The position numbers and the translations under genes are program-made. A stretch of 64,000 bases of DNA, taken from the NCBI RefSeq assembly GCF_900188455.1, contig NZ_FZOL01000001.1, forward strand, positions 186,001 through 250,000, written 5' to 3'. Of the stretch, positions 1-10,280 are shown in pieces. The stretch's first letter is position 1. Each line of letters opens with the position of its first letter. The notes beneath the pieces were generated by a model that saw only the letters and a program-made list of their open reading frames with translations, was not told the DNA's origin and ran no database searches. Source of the DNA: Pseudomonas japonica (GTDB lineage: Bacteria; Pseudomonadota; Gammaproteobacteria; Pseudomonadales; Pseudomonadaceae).

Positions 1-315
1 GAGGCGATGCTGGAAATCCTGCGCATCGCCCTGGTCAAGCGCAAGATCGACGTGAAGAGCCTGGAGGTCAAGGATGCCTACGCCTCCGGCAAGGAAATGA
101 AGCAGGAAGCAGTGTTCAAGGAAGGTATCGATAAAGATCTGGCGAAGAAGATCGTCGCTCACATCAAGGACGCCAAGCTGAAAGTGCAGGCGGCCATCCA
201 GGGCGAGCAGATCCGCGTCACCGGCAAGAAGCGCGACGACCTGCAGGAATGCATCGCCGCCCTGCGCGCCAAGGAGTTCGATATGCCGCTGCAGTTCAAC
301 AATTTCCGCGACTGA
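1..315 (+). CDS. yajQ: YajQ family nucleotide-binding protein (3' part)
   Basis: The reading frame is open from base 1 and supplies the last 104 residues of a YajQ/UPF0234 protein, whose members are about 160 residues long, so roughly the first third lies outside the window. The Lys-rich middle, the [12 protein letters not shown] segment and the ending [10 protein letters not shown] are characteristic. YajQ proteins have two ferredoxin-like folds and have been reported to bind cyclic di-GMP and act with transcription factors; that role is family knowledge. The internal ATG at base 7 is not the start, because coding continues upstream. The next gene, mscS, lies 108 bp downstream on the same strand, as in P. 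aeruginosa. Confidence 0.93.
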   Translation, partial: EAMLEILRIALVKRKIDVKSLEVKDAYASGKEMKQEAVFKEGIDKDLAKKIVAHIKDAKLKVQAAIQGEQIRVTGKKRDDLQECIAALRAKEFDMPLQFNNFRD

Positions 316-423
316 TCGCTGTCGTCGAGGAACCTTGGCGCTTTGATGGCGTCCGAGGTTCCTGGCGTCGCTGAATCGTTTGCGGCGTATTAATTTTCTG
401 TTGTTGCCGCATTAGGAGGGCAC

Positions 424-1269
424 ATGGATTTGAATGCAGAGGTCGATCAACTGGTCAGGACTTCGCAGACCTGGATTCCGTTGATCATGGAATACGGCAG
501 CCGTCTGACCCTGGCCCTGATTACCCTGGCGATCGGCTGGTGGCTGATCAACAAGGTCACCGCGAAACTGGGCAAGCTGCTGTCCCTGCGCAACGCCGAC
601 CTGGCGCTGCAGGGCTTCATCAGCACCCTCGCCAACATCATCATGAAGGTCCTGCTGTTCGTCAGCGTGGCCTCGATGATCGGCGTGGAAACCACGTCCT
701 TCGTCGCCGCCATCGGTGCCGCTGGCCTGGCCATCGGCCTGGCCCTGCAGGGCAGCCTGGCCAACTTCGCCGGCGGCGTGCTGATCCTGCTGTTCCGTCC
801 GTTCCGCCTGGGCGACTGGATCGAGGCACAGGGTGTCAGTGGCACCGTGGACAGCATCCAGATCTTCCACACCGTGCTGCGCACCGGCGACAACAAGACG
901 GTGATCGTGCCCAACGGCAATCTGTCCAACGGCATCATCACCAACTACAACCGTCAGCCGACCCGCAAGGTCGTGTTCGATGTCGGTGTCGACTACGAGG
1001 CCGACCTGCAGAAGGCGCGCAACGTCCTGCTCGACCTGGCCAACAACGACCCGCGGGTGCACAAGGATCCGGCGCCGCAGGCCGTGGTCGCGACCCTGGG
1101 CGACAGTGCCATCACCGTTTCCCTGCGCATCTGGGTGAACACCGCCGATTACTGGGATGTGATGTTCATGCTCAACGAGCACGCCCGTGATCGCCTGAAG
1201 AGCGAGGGCATCGACATTCCCTTTCCGCAGCGGGTGATTCGCGTGGTGCAGGAAGCCGCAGTGCAGTAG
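424..1269 (+). CDS. mscS: Small-conductance mechanosensitive channel MscS
   Basis: A 281-residue inner-membrane protein of normal MscS size (E. coli 286). Three N-terminal membrane segments are visible. The third is the pore helix, rich in Ala and Gly (AAIGAAGLAIGLALQGSLAN, roughly residues 96-115), followed by the hinge FAGGVLILLFRPFRLGDWI. The C-terminal beta and alpha-beta domains (VSGTVDSIQIFHTVLR, IVPNGNLSNGIITNY) form the cytoplasmic cage. The channel opens under membrane tension and releases solutes during hypo-osmotic shock. The start is preceded by AGGAGG at 414-419. A REP doublet follows the stop. Confidence 0.95.
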   Translation: MDLNAEVDQLVRTSQTWIPLIMEYGSRLTLALITLAIGWWLINKVTAKLGKLLSLRNADLALQGFISTLANIIMKVLLFVSVASMIGVETTSFVAAIGAAGLAIGLALQGSLANFAGGVLILLFRPFRLGDWIEAQGVSGTVDSIQIFHTVLRTGDNKTVIVPNGNLSNGIITNYNRQPTRKVVFDVGVDYEADLQKARNVLLDLANNDPRVHKDPAPQAVVATLGDSAITVSLRIWVNTADYWDVMFMLNEHARDRLKSEGIDIPFPQRVIRVVQEAAVQ

Positions 1270-1287
1270 CCCTGTGCGCCCTACTCC

Positions 1288-1387
1288 GTAGGAGCGTGGC
1301 TTGCCCGCGAAGGACCGCGCAGCGGTCCCGGACGTTACCGATATTGGGACCGCTGCGCGGTCCTTCGCGGGCAAGCCACGCTCCTAC
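1288..1387. repeat. REP doublet (inverted pair)
   Basis: Two copies of a REP-type sequence (GTAGGAGCGTGGCTTGCCCG and its continuation) face each other as arms of about 43 bp around a short GACGTTACCGATATT-type loop. Each arm has its own small palindrome (GACCGCGCAGCGGTC). It lies between mscS and mdfA, where such elements typically act in transcript-end stabilisation or gyrase/IHF binding. The same flavour recurs near 22.2 kb and 33.6 kb. Confidence 0.9.
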
Positions 1388-1490
1388 GCGATTTCGCCTC
1401 GGCATTACACTTCTTCACCTCTTCCCGCTATCGGTCCGTCGAGCTTTTCTGGCATACAAGCCCGTCTCGTTTCTCTCTGCCGGCCGAATC

Positions 1491-2723
1491 ATGACCCCGC
1501 TCATCCAGATCACCCCATTCAGGGCCCTGTGTTTCGCCCTGACCCTGGCCCTGTTCGAACTGATCACCTACCTCGCCAGTGACGTGGTGATGCCGGCCAT
1601 GCCGCAGGTGGTGACCGACCTCGATGCCAGTCCCGAGTACATTCCCCACGCGCTGAACCTGTATCTGCTCGGCGGTGTGCTGCTGCAGTGGCTGATCGGC
1701 CCGCTGGCGGACCGTTTCGGCCGGCGTCCGCTGCTGCTCGGCGGCTGCGCGTTCTTCTGCGTGGCCTGCCTGGCGACCTACTGGGTCGATGGCATCGAAC
1801 TGTTCAACCTGCTGCGTCTGTTGCAGGGCATCGGCCTGGGCTTCGTGGTCACGGTCAGCTATCCGGCGCTGAACGAGGCGTTCAGCGAGGCGGACGCGGT
1901 GCGGATGATGGCCCTGCTGGCGAATATCGCCCTGCTCTCGCCGCTGCTCGGTCCGCTGGTGGGCACCCTGCTGCTGGAATGGGTGTCATGGCGCTGGCTG
2001 TTCGTGCTGTTGGGCATCAGCGCCGTCGCCGCCTGGTTCGCCCTGTACCGCTTCATGCCGGAAACCCTGGGGGTCGAGCGTCGCGATGGTTCGCGTCTGG
2101 CATTCCAGCCGATTCATCTGCTGCCGCTGCTCGCAGGCTACGCGCAACTGCTCGGCAATCGCCGTTTCGTCGCCGGCAGCGCGGCGCTGGGGCTGATCGG
2201 TCTGCCGCTGATCGGCTGGATCGGCCTGTCGCCGGTGCTGCTGATCCATGACGAGGGGCTGAGCAAGATGGAATACGCCCTGTGGCAACTGCCAGTGTTC
2301 GGTGGACTGATTCTGGGCAACCTGATCATCAACCGGATCGCCGACCGCTATCCGCTGACCTCGCTGGTGCGCGTCGCCCTGTGGCCATTTCTGGCCGGGC
2401 TGCTGGTGGCCGTGGTGGCGACCTGGTTCGCGCCGAGCGTGTCGAGTCTGGTGCTGGGCCTGTCGGTCTACGCCCTCGGCCTGGGTATCGGCAACGCCGT
2501 GCTGTACCGCATGACCCTGTTCAGCAGCGAGCAGAGCAAGGGGCTGGTCTCGGCGATGCTGGGGATGATCACCATCGCCCTGCTGGGCCTGGGCGGCGTG
2601 GTGCTGGCGATGTTCGGCGCGGGCGCCAGCCTGCAGGCCTTCGCCCTGGCCTCGGGCGTGGCCGGCGTGCTGGCACTGTGGCCGCTGTCGGCGGTGTTGC
2701 GGGTGGAGGCAGTGCCGGCCTGA
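1491..2723 (+). CDS. mdfA: MdfA-type multidrug/H+ antiporter (MFS, DHA1)
   Basis: Starting at 1491 the product is 410 residues, exactly the length of E. coli MdfA. The alignment from memory is close: FELITYLASDVVMPAMPQVV matches the first membrane helix, and Glu23 and Asp31 keep the spacing of MdfA Glu26 and Asp34, the residues used for drug and proton binding. The motif GPLADRFGRRP is the MFS loop 2-3 motif A, and ALLANIALLSPLLGPLVG is the motif C antiporter helix. The frame is open upstream to 1296, but that part lies within the REP doublet, so the later ATG is preferred. The stop is one base from the ampG stop on the other strand. Confidence 0.85.
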   Translation: MTPLIQITPFRALCFALTLALFELITYLASDVVMPAMPQVVTDLDASPEYIPHALNLYLLGGVLLQWLIGPLADRFGRRPLLLGGCAFFCVACLATYWVDGIELFNLLRLLQGIGLGFVVTVSYPALNEAFSEADAVRMMALLANIALLSPLLGPLVGTLLLEWVSWRWLFVLLGISAVAAWFALYRFMPETLGVERRDGSRLAFQPIHLLPLLAGYAQLLGNRRFVAGSAALGLIGLPLIGWIGLSPVLLIHDEGLSKMEYALWQLPVFGGLILGNLIINRIADRYPLTSLVRVALWPFLAGLLVAVVATWFAPSVSSLVLGLSVYALGLGIGNAVLYRMTLFSSEQSKGLVSAMLGMITIALLGLGGVVLAMFGAGASLQAFALASGVAGVLALWPLSAVLRVEAVPA

Positions 2724-2724
2724 G

Positions 2725-4290
2725 TCAGCGCTGCTGTTGCTCGCTGGCCGGGGCGGCGGGTTGTTCCGCCTCTTGGGGTTGCTTGTCGCGGTTGATCTCC
2801 TGATGCCAGTGCAGGGCGATCAGGATCAGCGTCGGCACGCCCAGCAGCGCGGTGATCAGGAAGAAGTCGTGGTAGCCGAACTTTTCCACCAGCACCCCTG
2901 AGTAGCCGCCGATCAGGCGCGGCAACAGCAGCATGATCGAGCTGAGCAGGGCGTATTGGGTGGCCGAGAACTTCAGGTTGGTCAGGCTCGACAGGTAGGC
3001 GACGAAGGCCGAGGTGGCCAGGCCCGAGCTGAAGTTGTCGAGTGAGATGGTCACCACCAGCATTTCCACGTTCGGGCCCATGTCGGCCAGCATCAGGAAC
3101 AGGATGTTGGTGCCCGCCGAGGTCACGCCGCCGATGAACAGGATCGGCAGGATGCCGAAGCGCACGATCAGCAGGCCGCCGACGCCGGCGCCGAGCAGGG
3201 TCATGATCAGGCCGAAGATCTTGCTGATACTGGCGATCTGGTCCTTGGTGAAGCCCTGGTCGATGTAGAACACGTTGGCCATCACGCCCATCACCGTGTC
3301 GGACATGCGATACGTGGCGATCAGTCCGAGCAGCAGCAGGGCCTGCCAGCGGTAGCGGTGGATGAAGTCGTTGACCGGCGTCAGCACTGGCGCCAGGCCG
3401 CGACGGCCCATGGCCGAGAGGCACAGGCAGGTCAGGGTGATGTAGAGGATGGCGCGCAGGAAGGCGCGGTCTTCCAGCAGCAGGTCGAGCAGGCTCACGC
3501 CTTCGAACAGCACGCTGGCGAAATCGGTGTTGTACAGCTGGGTGAACATCGCCGGCACCGAGACCAGCAGGACGATCAGCACGAATACCGAAATCAGCTG
3601 ATGACCGAAGCCGTAGCGGGCGGCCTGCAACTGCGTGCGCAGGGGGACCGGCGGTTCGCGCATCAGCAGGGTGGTCAGCAGCGCCGGCAGCATCATCACG
3701 CCGAACAGCACGTAGGTGCCGGTCCAGGCCTTGTGCATGTAGTTGAAGCCGGTGGAGCCGAACCACTCGGCGAAGAACAGCGCACCGGCGGTGGCGAGCA
3801 GGGCGGCGACCCGATAACCGGCCATGTAGCTGGCGGCGAGCGCAGCCTGGCGCTGGTCGTCGGCGATTTCCAGGCGGTAGGCATCGACGGCGATGTCCTG
3901 GGTGGCGGAAGCGAAGGCCACCAGCACCGCCAGGGCGATCAGCCAGGACAGGTGTTTCTGCGGATCGCAGAAGCCCATGCCGATCAGGCCGATGACCACC
4001 AGCAACTGTGACAGGACCAGCCAGGAGCGGCGGCGACCGAGCTTGCCGAGCAGCGGCAGGCGCCATTGGTCGAGCAGCGGCGACCATACCCACTTGAACG
4101 CGTAGGCCAGGCCGATCAGGCTCGCGTAGCCGATGGTCTCGCGCGCCACCCCGGCTTCGCGCAGCCACACCGACAAGGTCGAGAACACCAACATGTAAGG
4201 CAGGCCGGCGGCGAAGCCGAGCAGCAGCAGCACCACGGTCGACGGGCTGGCATAGGCAGCGAGCGCAGCGCGCCAGGTTTTACGGGGCAT
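2725..4290 (-). CDS. ampG: AmpG muropeptide permease
   Basis: A 521-residue polytopic inner-membrane protein of the MFS-like AmpG family. The N terminus (ASPSTVVLLLLGFAAGLPYM, LVFSTLSVWLREAGV, IGLAYAFKWVWSPLLDQW) is diagnostic. It imports GlcNAc-anhydroMurNAc peptides from the periplasm for cell-wall recycling and thereby feeds the signal for AmpR-controlled beta-lactamase induction. The C terminus is hydrophilic (EAEQPAAPASEQQQR). The gene is convergent with mdfA with a single base between the stops and no terminator visible between them. The gene upstream on the same strand, an alkyltransferase-like protein, ends 43 bp away and could be cotranscribed. Confidence 0.93.
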   Translation of the reverse strand: MPRKTWRAALAAYASPSTVVLLLLGFAAGLPYMLVFSTLSVWLREAGVARETIGYASLIGLAYAFKWVWSPLLDQWRLPLLGKLGRRRSWLVLSQLLVVIGLIGMGFCDPQKHLSWLIALAVLVAFASATQDIAVDAYRLEIADDQRQAALAASYMAGYRVAALLATAGALFFAEWFGSTGFNYMHKAWTGTYVLFGVMMLPALLTTLLMREPPVPLRTQLQAARYGFGHQLISVFVLIVLLVSVPAMFTQLYNTDFASVLFEGVSLLDLLLEDRAFLRAILYITLTCLCLSAMGRRGLAPVLTPVNDFIHRYRWQALLLLGLIATYRMSDTVMGVMANVFYIDQGFTKDQIASISKIFGLIMTLLGAGVGGLLIVRFGILPILFIGGVTSAGTNILFLMLADMGPNVEMLVVTISLDNFSSGLATSAFVAYLSSLTNLKFSATQYALLSSIMLLLPRLIGGYSGVLVEKFGYHDFFLITALLGVPTLILIALHWHQEINRDKQPQEAEQPAAPASEQQQR

Positions 4291-4333
4291 GGGCCAACAT
4301 CTGCCTCAAGATTACGAACACAAAGCGCGCACT

Positions 4334-4687
4334 CTAACTGTTGTGATCCATCGGACGCCAGCCATGGCGCGACATATCGACGCGATTATTGCGCAGGCTG
4401 ACCCCTTCGGCGCGCAAACGCGCCCTTTGTTCCTCGCCCGAGGGCGTGCCCTGCTGCAGGCTGAGGCGACCGCCGGCACCGAGCACCCGGTGCCAGGGCA
4501 GGCGGGTATCGGCCGGCAACTGGCTCAGCGTGCGTCCGACCCAGCGCGCGGCGCGGCCCAGGCCAGCCATCTGCGCCAGTTCGCCGTAGCTGATCACCTT
4601 GCCCGGGGGAATCTGGTCCATGACCAGATACAGCGCCGCTCGTCGGGCGTCGTTGCTCTCCTGGGTCAGGTCGCTCGTCGCGTTCAT
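4334..4687 (-). CDS. Alkyltransferase-like (ATL) DNA-binding protein
   Basis: A 117-residue MGMT-fold protein. The helix-turn-helix (GKVISYGELAQMAGLGRAAR) and the arginine-finger region (WVGRTLSQLP) are clear, but the alkyl-acceptor motif reads LPWHRVLG where true O6-alkylguanine transferases have PCHR. The Cys to Trp change is the hallmark of ATL proteins (E. coli YbaZ/Atl, Schizosaccharomyces Atl1), which flip and flag alkylated guanines for nucleotide excision repair without repairing them. I take the ATG at 4687, with GGAAA just upstream; another in-frame ATG at 4726 would add 13 residues. It may be the first gene of a transcript with ampG. Confidence 0.85.
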   Translation of the reverse strand: MNATSDLTQESNDARRAALYLVMDQIPPGKVISYGELAQMAGLGRAARWVGRTLSQLPADTRLPWHRVLGAGGRLSLQQGTPSGEEQRARLRAEGVSLRNNRVDMSRHGWRPMDHNS

Positions 4688-4816
4688 CCGTGAGGTTTCC
4701 GACGGCTTATCGGCATGTGGAAACATTTGGGAATTGAACTCATTGTCATTGGTCGGGTCTGTCCTTGTTCTGGCGCTGGGCATCCGGATAATGCCCGACT
4801 TTTTTCGCGAACCTGA

Positions 4817-5839
4817 ATGTCTGTATTGCCTATGTATTCTAGAACCCTGTTGTGCCTTGCAATGGTCGGCGTGTGCGCGCCGGCTCTCGCCGATACCGTG
4901 TGGATGAAGAACGGTGACCGCCTGAGCGGCAAGATCAAGGTGTTCGACGGCGGCAAGCTGTTGCTCGAAACTCCTTATGGCGGCTCGATCGCGCTGGACT
5001 GGAAGCAGGTCAAGACCCTGGAAAGCGACCAGGAACTGCTGGTCAAGCAGGACGAATACAGCGGCGAGCGGGCCAAGTCGCTGCAGGCCGCCGACCAGGG
5101 CAAGGTCACGCTGGCCAATGGCGAGACGCCGAAAACCGTCGAACTGGCGAGCATCCAGCAGATCATGAAGCCCAAACCGGTGGTCGAGGACCTGATCTGG
5201 AAGGGCAATGTCGACCTGGCCCTGGATTACAAGCGCGCCGAGACCGACACCGACGACTACGACATCGATTTCAAGACCACCGCGCGTCACGGTCGCTGGC
5301 GGCACAATGCCGAGGGCGAGTACAACCGCGACAGCAAGGACGATGTCACCACCACCAACAACTGGAGCGCCGAATACGCCCTGGACCGCTTCATCACCGA
5401 AAAGTGGTTCTGGCAGGGGCGCCTGGAATACAAGCGTGACCATGTCGAGGACCTGGCCCGCCAGCGCACCGTGGGTACTGGCCCGGGCTACCAGTTCTGG
5501 GATGACGAACTGGGTGCGTTCTCCCTCGGGTCGCTGCTCAACCGCACCGACTACGAGTACGCCGATGGCGGCAAGGACAACTTCTATTCCGTCGGCATGA
5601 AGTGGAACTACAACCGCTTCCTGATCGGCAAGAGCGTCGAGCTGTTCACCAACGGCGAAGTCGGCAAGCCGCTGGGCAATGTCGCCGACTACAGCCTGGA
5701 TGCCGAGGTCGGCCTGCGCTACAAGGTCACCGAATGGGCCTCGCTCAACCTCAAGGCGGAGAAGGACATCATCAGCGGCACCAACGACAGCGACCTGGAC
5801 AAGACCCGCTATACCGCCGGCTTTGGCGTGACCTGGTAA
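4817..5839 (+). CDS. DUF481 family (YdiY-like) outer-membrane protein
   Basis: A 340-residue exported protein. Residues about 1-25 form a signal peptide ending ALADTVW. The segment TVWMKNGDRLSGKIKVFDGGKLLLET is an SH3-like N-terminal domain, and the rest alternates charged and aromatic beta strands (YKRAETDTDDYDIDFKTTARHG onwards) and ends FGVTW, with the terminal aromatic residue of an outer-membrane beta-barrel. DUF481/YdiY proteins are salt- or acid-linked outer-membrane proteins of unknown role. A second in-frame ATG at 4832 gives a shorter, equally good signal peptide. Neither start has a clear Shine-Dalgarno sequence. Confidence 0.85.
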   Translation: MSVLPMYSRTLLCLAMVGVCAPALADTVWMKNGDRLSGKIKVFDGGKLLLETPYGGSIALDWKQVKTLESDQELLVKQDEYSGERAKSLQAADQGKVTLANGETPKTVELASIQQIMKPKPVVEDLIWKGNVDLALDYKRAETDTDDYDIDFKTTARHGRWRHNAEGEYNRDSKDDVTTTNNWSAEYALDRFITEKWFWQGRLEYKRDHVEDLARQRTVGTGPGYQFWDDELGAFSLGSLLNRTDYEYADGGKDNFYSVGMKWNYNRFLIGKSVELFTNGEVGKPLGNVADYSLDAEVGLRYKVTEWASLNLKAEKDIISGTNDSDLDKTRYTAGFGVTW

Positions 5840-5927
5840 GTCCTCCTTGGCAGCGGCGGGTGATGATGATTAGCTTATCGCCATCACCGCCCGCGCCGGG
5901 CGGTCCGTCCCACTCAGGAGTCCAGAC

Positions 5928-6659
5928 GTGAGCGCCAACGTTGCCAGGCCAGCCCGAGAGCTGCTGCTCAAGGAGTACCGCGGGGTACTCTCGACCCATT
6001 CCAAGTCGATGCCCGGTTTTCCTTTCGGTTCCGTGGTGCCGTACTGCCTGGATGCCGATGGCAATCCGCTGATCCTGATCAGCCGCATCGCCCAGCACAC
6101 CCACAATCTGCAGAAGGATCCGAAGTGCTCGCTGCTGGTGGGTGAGCGTGGTGCCGAGGATGTCCAGGCGGTGGGGCGCCTGACCGTGCTGGCCGAGGCC
6201 CGCAAGCTGGAAGACGCTGCGGCCGTCGAGGCCGCCGCCGAGCGCTACTACCGTTACTTCCCTGATTCGCGCAATTACCACAGCGCCCACGATTTCGATT
6301 TCTGGGTACTGCAGCCGGTGCGCCATCGTTACATCGGCGGCTTTGGCGCGATCCACTGGATCGACCAGTTGAGCCTGGCCAATCCCTTCGCCGGCAAGGC
6401 GGAGGCGAGCATGATCGAACACATGAACAGCGATCATGCCAAGGCCATCGCCCATTACGTCGCACTGACCGGTCTGCCGGATGCGGTGCCGGCGCAACTG
6501 GCCGGGATCGACAGCGAGGGCATGCACCTGCGCATCGGCCAGGCGTTGTACTGGCTGGCCTTTCCCGAGCCCTGCAATACTCCGACACAAATACGTGAGG
6601 CCTTGGTTTTGCTGGCTCACGCCGAGCAATGGCCGCAACCGCAGGTCGCCGAGGCTTGA
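5928..6659 (+). CDS. HugZ-like haem-utilisation / pyridoxamine-phosphate-oxidase-fold protein
   Basis: A 243-residue cytoplasmic protein starting with GTG, with AGGAG at 5916-5920. The N-terminal two thirds is a split-barrel flavin/haem-binding domain (GFPFGSVVPYCLDADGNPLIL, then ISRIAQHTHNLQKDPKCSLLV). The C-terminal third is a DUF2470 domain (MIEHMNSDHAKAIAHY). This two-domain layout is that of the HugZ/HutZ family, some members of which degrade haem, but many Pseudomonas copies are annotated only as pyridoxamine 5'-phosphate oxidase-like. No haem uptake gene lies beside it, so the substrate is open. Confidence 0.8.
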   Translation: MSANVARPARELLLKEYRGVLSTHSKSMPGFPFGSVVPYCLDADGNPLILISRIAQHTHNLQKDPKCSLLVGERGAEDVQAVGRLTVLAEARKLEDAAAVEAAAERYYRYFPDSRNYHSAHDFDFWVLQPVRHRYIGGFGAIHWIDQLSLANPFAGKAEASMIEHMNSDHAKAIAHYVALTGLPDAVPAQLAGIDSEGMHLRIGQALYWLAFPEPCNTPTQIREALVLLAHAEQWPQPQVAEA

Positions 6660-6722
6660 AATTGCGAGTCGAAGTTACCATTTGAGGTCTATTGGAAGAT
6701 GTCTTCCGCTGAGGAAACCTCG

Positions 6723-7193
6723 ATGCGTGCTTTTCTACTGCTGTTTCTGATTTTCCCGATTCTGGAGCTGTACGCCTTTTTCAAGGTGAGCAGCGCCATC
6801 GGCTTCTTTCCCGCGCTGCTGCTGATCTTCGCCGGCTCCGCTCTGGGTCTGCTGGTGGTGCGGGTGGCCGGCCTGGCCACCGCCCTGCGTACCCGTGACA
6901 GCCTGCAACGCGGCGAGATGCCGGCGGAGGACATGTTTCACGGCCTGATGCTGGCACTGGGTGGTGGCTTGTTGCTGATCCCCGGATTCATCAGTGATGT
7001 GTTCGGTCTGATCCTGCTGCTGCCGTTCGTCCGTCGTCTGCTTGGGCGCAAGCTGCGCCAGCGGGCCGAGGCCCAGGCGATGCGCCAGCGCGCGTTCGCC
7101 GAGGATCCGTTCAACGCCCAGCCGGGCGGACCAGGGCGTACGCCGCGGCAGCCGAATGTGATCGAGGGTGAATACGAGCACCGCGACTCCTGA
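6723..7193 (+). CDS. fxsA: FxsA membrane protein
   Basis: A small inner-membrane protein of 156 residues beginning MRAFLLLFLIFPILELYAFF. It has four hydrophobic stretches and a hydrophilic, Arg/Gln-rich tail. FxsA in E. coli relieves F-plasmid exclusion of phage T7; its normal role is unknown. The ATG at 6723 has GAGGAAA upstream. An earlier in-frame ATG at 6699 would add MSSAEETS and spoil the membrane start. The gene precedes groESL, as in many gammaproteobacteria, but a terminator at 7208-7234 separates them. Confidence 0.88.
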   Translation: MRAFLLLFLIFPILELYAFFKVSSAIGFFPALLLIFAGSALGLLVVRVAGLATALRTRDSLQRGEMPAEDMFHGLMLALGGGLLLIPGFISDVFGLILLLPFVRRLLGRKLRQRAEAQAMRQRAFAEDPFNAQPGGPGRTPRQPNVIEGEYEHRDS

Positions 7194-7207
7194 AACTCAC
7201 GTGTATG

Positions 7208-7234
7208 AAAAACGGCCTTTCGTGGGCCGTTTTT
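7208..7234 (+). terminator. Rho-independent terminator after fxsA
   Basis: AAAAACGGCC and GGCCGTTTTT pair across a 7-base loop, with the T run inside the stem end. It lies 15 bp after the fxsA stop and before the groE promoter. It is nearly symmetrical. Confidence 0.85.
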
Positions 7235-7274
7235 CATTCTTGCGGACTCATTTCAAAAAAATTCATTTGCGAGC

Positions 7275-7301
7275 CTTGTAATCGCCAAGGCCGCCCCTAT
7301 G
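7275..7301 (+). promoter_or_regulatory. Candidate heat-shock (sigma-32/RpoH) promoter of groESL
   Basis: CTTGTAA at 7275-7281 and CCCCTATG at 7294-7301 are separated by 12 bases. They resemble the RpoH consensus (CTTGAAA, then CCCCATNT after 13-15 bases). The site lies about 150 bp upstream of groES. No CIRCE repeat is seen, which fits RpoH rather than HrcA control in Pseudomonas. Confidence 0.55.
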
Positions 7302-7448
7302 TATGGGTCACCGCAAGGTTTCTGGGCATCCGCACCAGACATGAACACGCGTGGCCCGCTCCGCGAGTCACGACCGGCAACGCCGGACAGCATCCACCCG
7401 CCGGTACCGAAACCGGCCGATGAAAACCACAATCAGGAGAGATCGACA

Positions 7449-7742
7449 ATGAAGCTTCGTCCTCTGCATGACCGCGTCGTTATCCGCCGCAGCGAAGAAG
7501 AATCGAAAACCGCTGGCGGTATCGTTCTGCCAGGCTCGGCCACCGAGAAGCCAAACCGTGGCGAAGTCGTCGCCGTTGGCGCCGGTCGCATCCTGGACAA
7601 CGGTGAAGTGCGCGCGCTGGCCGTGAAAGTGGGTGACAAAGTGGTTTTCGGCCCTTACTCGGGCAGCAACACTGTGAAAGTTGACGGCGAAGACCTGCTG
7701 GTAATGAGCGAGAACGAAATCCTCGCCGTTGTCGAAGCTTGA
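7449..7742 (+). CDS. groES: GroES co-chaperonin
   Basis: A 97-residue protein of standard length, beginning [20 protein letters not shown]. It carries the mobile loop [19 protein letters not shown] (about residues 20-38) that contacts GroEL, and ends NEILAVVEA. It caps the GroEL ring so that clients fold in the closed chamber. CAGGAG lies 10 bases upstream of the ATG. groEL starts 47 bp after the stop, in the usual bicistronic arrangement. The dense pyrimidine-ending codon choice contrasts with neighbours and is typical of highly expressed genes. Confidence 0.98.
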   Translation: MKLRPLHDRVVIRRSEEESKTAGGIVLPGSATEKPNRGEVVAVGAGRILDNGEVRALAVKVGDKVVFGPYSGSNTVKVDGEDLLVMSENEILAVVEA

Positions 7743-7783
7743 TTCCGCTGGTTTCCCGTTACTCCAAAGTATTCAAGGATTAA

Positions 7784-9433
<1,650 letters not shown>

Positions 9434-9452
9434 GCCAGCCTCACCCCGCTGC

Positions 9453-9484
9453 AAAAAAGAGCCCCGCTGATGCGGGGCTTTTTT
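9453..9484 (+). terminator. Terminator of groESL
   Basis: AGCCCCGC-TGAT-GCGGGGCT stem with an A run before it and six Ts after it, 20 bp past the groEL stop. The flanking A run may let it also serve the convergent PAP2 gene. Confidence 0.92.
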
Positions 9485-9533
9485 ATGCCTGGGAGAAAGG
9501 GGGCACCTGGTTCGGGGCGCAGGCATGCGGCGC

Positions 9534-10280
9534 TCAGCCCGCCTGCGCGACCTTGCTGGCCGAGGCCTCGTCAACCGGCGCCCGGCGGCGATACAGCACC
9601 AGGTAATAGCAGCCCAGCGCGATCAGCCAGCAGAACACCGCGGTCCACACGTTGTGCGAGAAGAAGTGCGCGCCTTGCAGCATGCGCCCGACGGAGAACA
9701 CCGTGCCCAGGGCAAAGGCGAACATCAGGGCGGCCCTGGCCAGGCGCGGGCGACGATCGCGCAGGACGAAGAACAGGGCGAACAGGGTGAAGCCGGTGGC
9801 GGCATGCCCGCCGGGCCAGCAACGCCCGGGCTTGTCGGTCTGCGGACGGGCTTCCAGCAGCTTGCTGTAGGTTTCCTTGCCGCCGAATTCACTGAGGCTC
9901 CAGGGGCACTGCACCGCGGTCACCGTTTTCAGCGGGGTGACGAAGCCAGTGGACAGGCCCATTGCCAGCACCAGGCAGCCCAGCTCACGCCGGATCGGCT
10001 TGAGCCGTTGCACGACGAAGCTGGCGAGCAGGCCGATGATCGCGAACACGCTGAAGGCGATGACCACCTGTTTGGCCCGGTCGTGCAGGATGTCTTCGAG
10101 GAAATAGCTGTGGCGACCGATGAACTGGCCGGCGCTGTGATCGAAGGCCAGACTGGCCAGGGTCATGTCGAGGTCGGTGAGCTCCAGCAGGATCAGGACC
10201 ACGGCGGTGAGCAGTGGGATGCCCAGGACAATCCACGGATTGAGCGGGCGGGAGGGGCGAAAATCGTTGGCTTCAGGCAT
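9534..10280 (-). CDS. PAP2-family membrane phosphatase
   Basis: A 248-residue protein with about six membrane helices. The PAP2/type-2 phosphatidic acid phosphatase signature occurs in pieces: KTVTAVQCPW with a conserved Lys region, PGGHAATGF (the Ser-Gly-His motif here reads Gly-Gly-His), and SVGRMLQGAHFFSHNVWTA carrying the catalytic His. Such enzymes dephosphorylate lipid phosphates (undecaprenyl-PP, lipid A, PgpB-type substrates) on the periplasmic face. The start at 10280 has AGGAT upstream; the frame extends 14 codons further with no signal. It is divergent from colRS, which governs envelope genes, so a link with membrane homeostasis is plausible but inferred. Confidence 0.85.
   Translation of the reverse strand: MPEANDFRPSRPLNPWIVLGIPLLTAVVLILLELTDLDMTLASLAFDHSAGQFIGRHSYFLEDILHDRAKQVVIAFSVFAIIGLLASFVVQRLKPIRRELGCLVLAMGLSTGFVTPLKTVTAVQCPWSLSEFGGKETYSKLLEARPQTDKPGRCWPGGHAATGFTLFALFFVLRDRRPRLARAALMFAFALGTVFSVGRMLQGAHFFSHNVWTAVFCWLIALGCYYLVLYRRRAPVDEASASKVAQAG

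Noticed and set aside
1296..1490. N-terminal extension of mdfA
   Set aside because: It translates a REP doublet; the 1491 start gives the exact family length.
2468..4168. 566-codon frame on the ampG strand in another phase
   Set aside because: Arg/Pro/Ala-rich shadow; ampG itself has the membrane pattern.
7240..7448. CIRCE (HrcA) repeat before groES
   Set aside because: No TTAGCACTC-N9-GAGTGCTAA repeat present; an RpoH-type promoter fits better.
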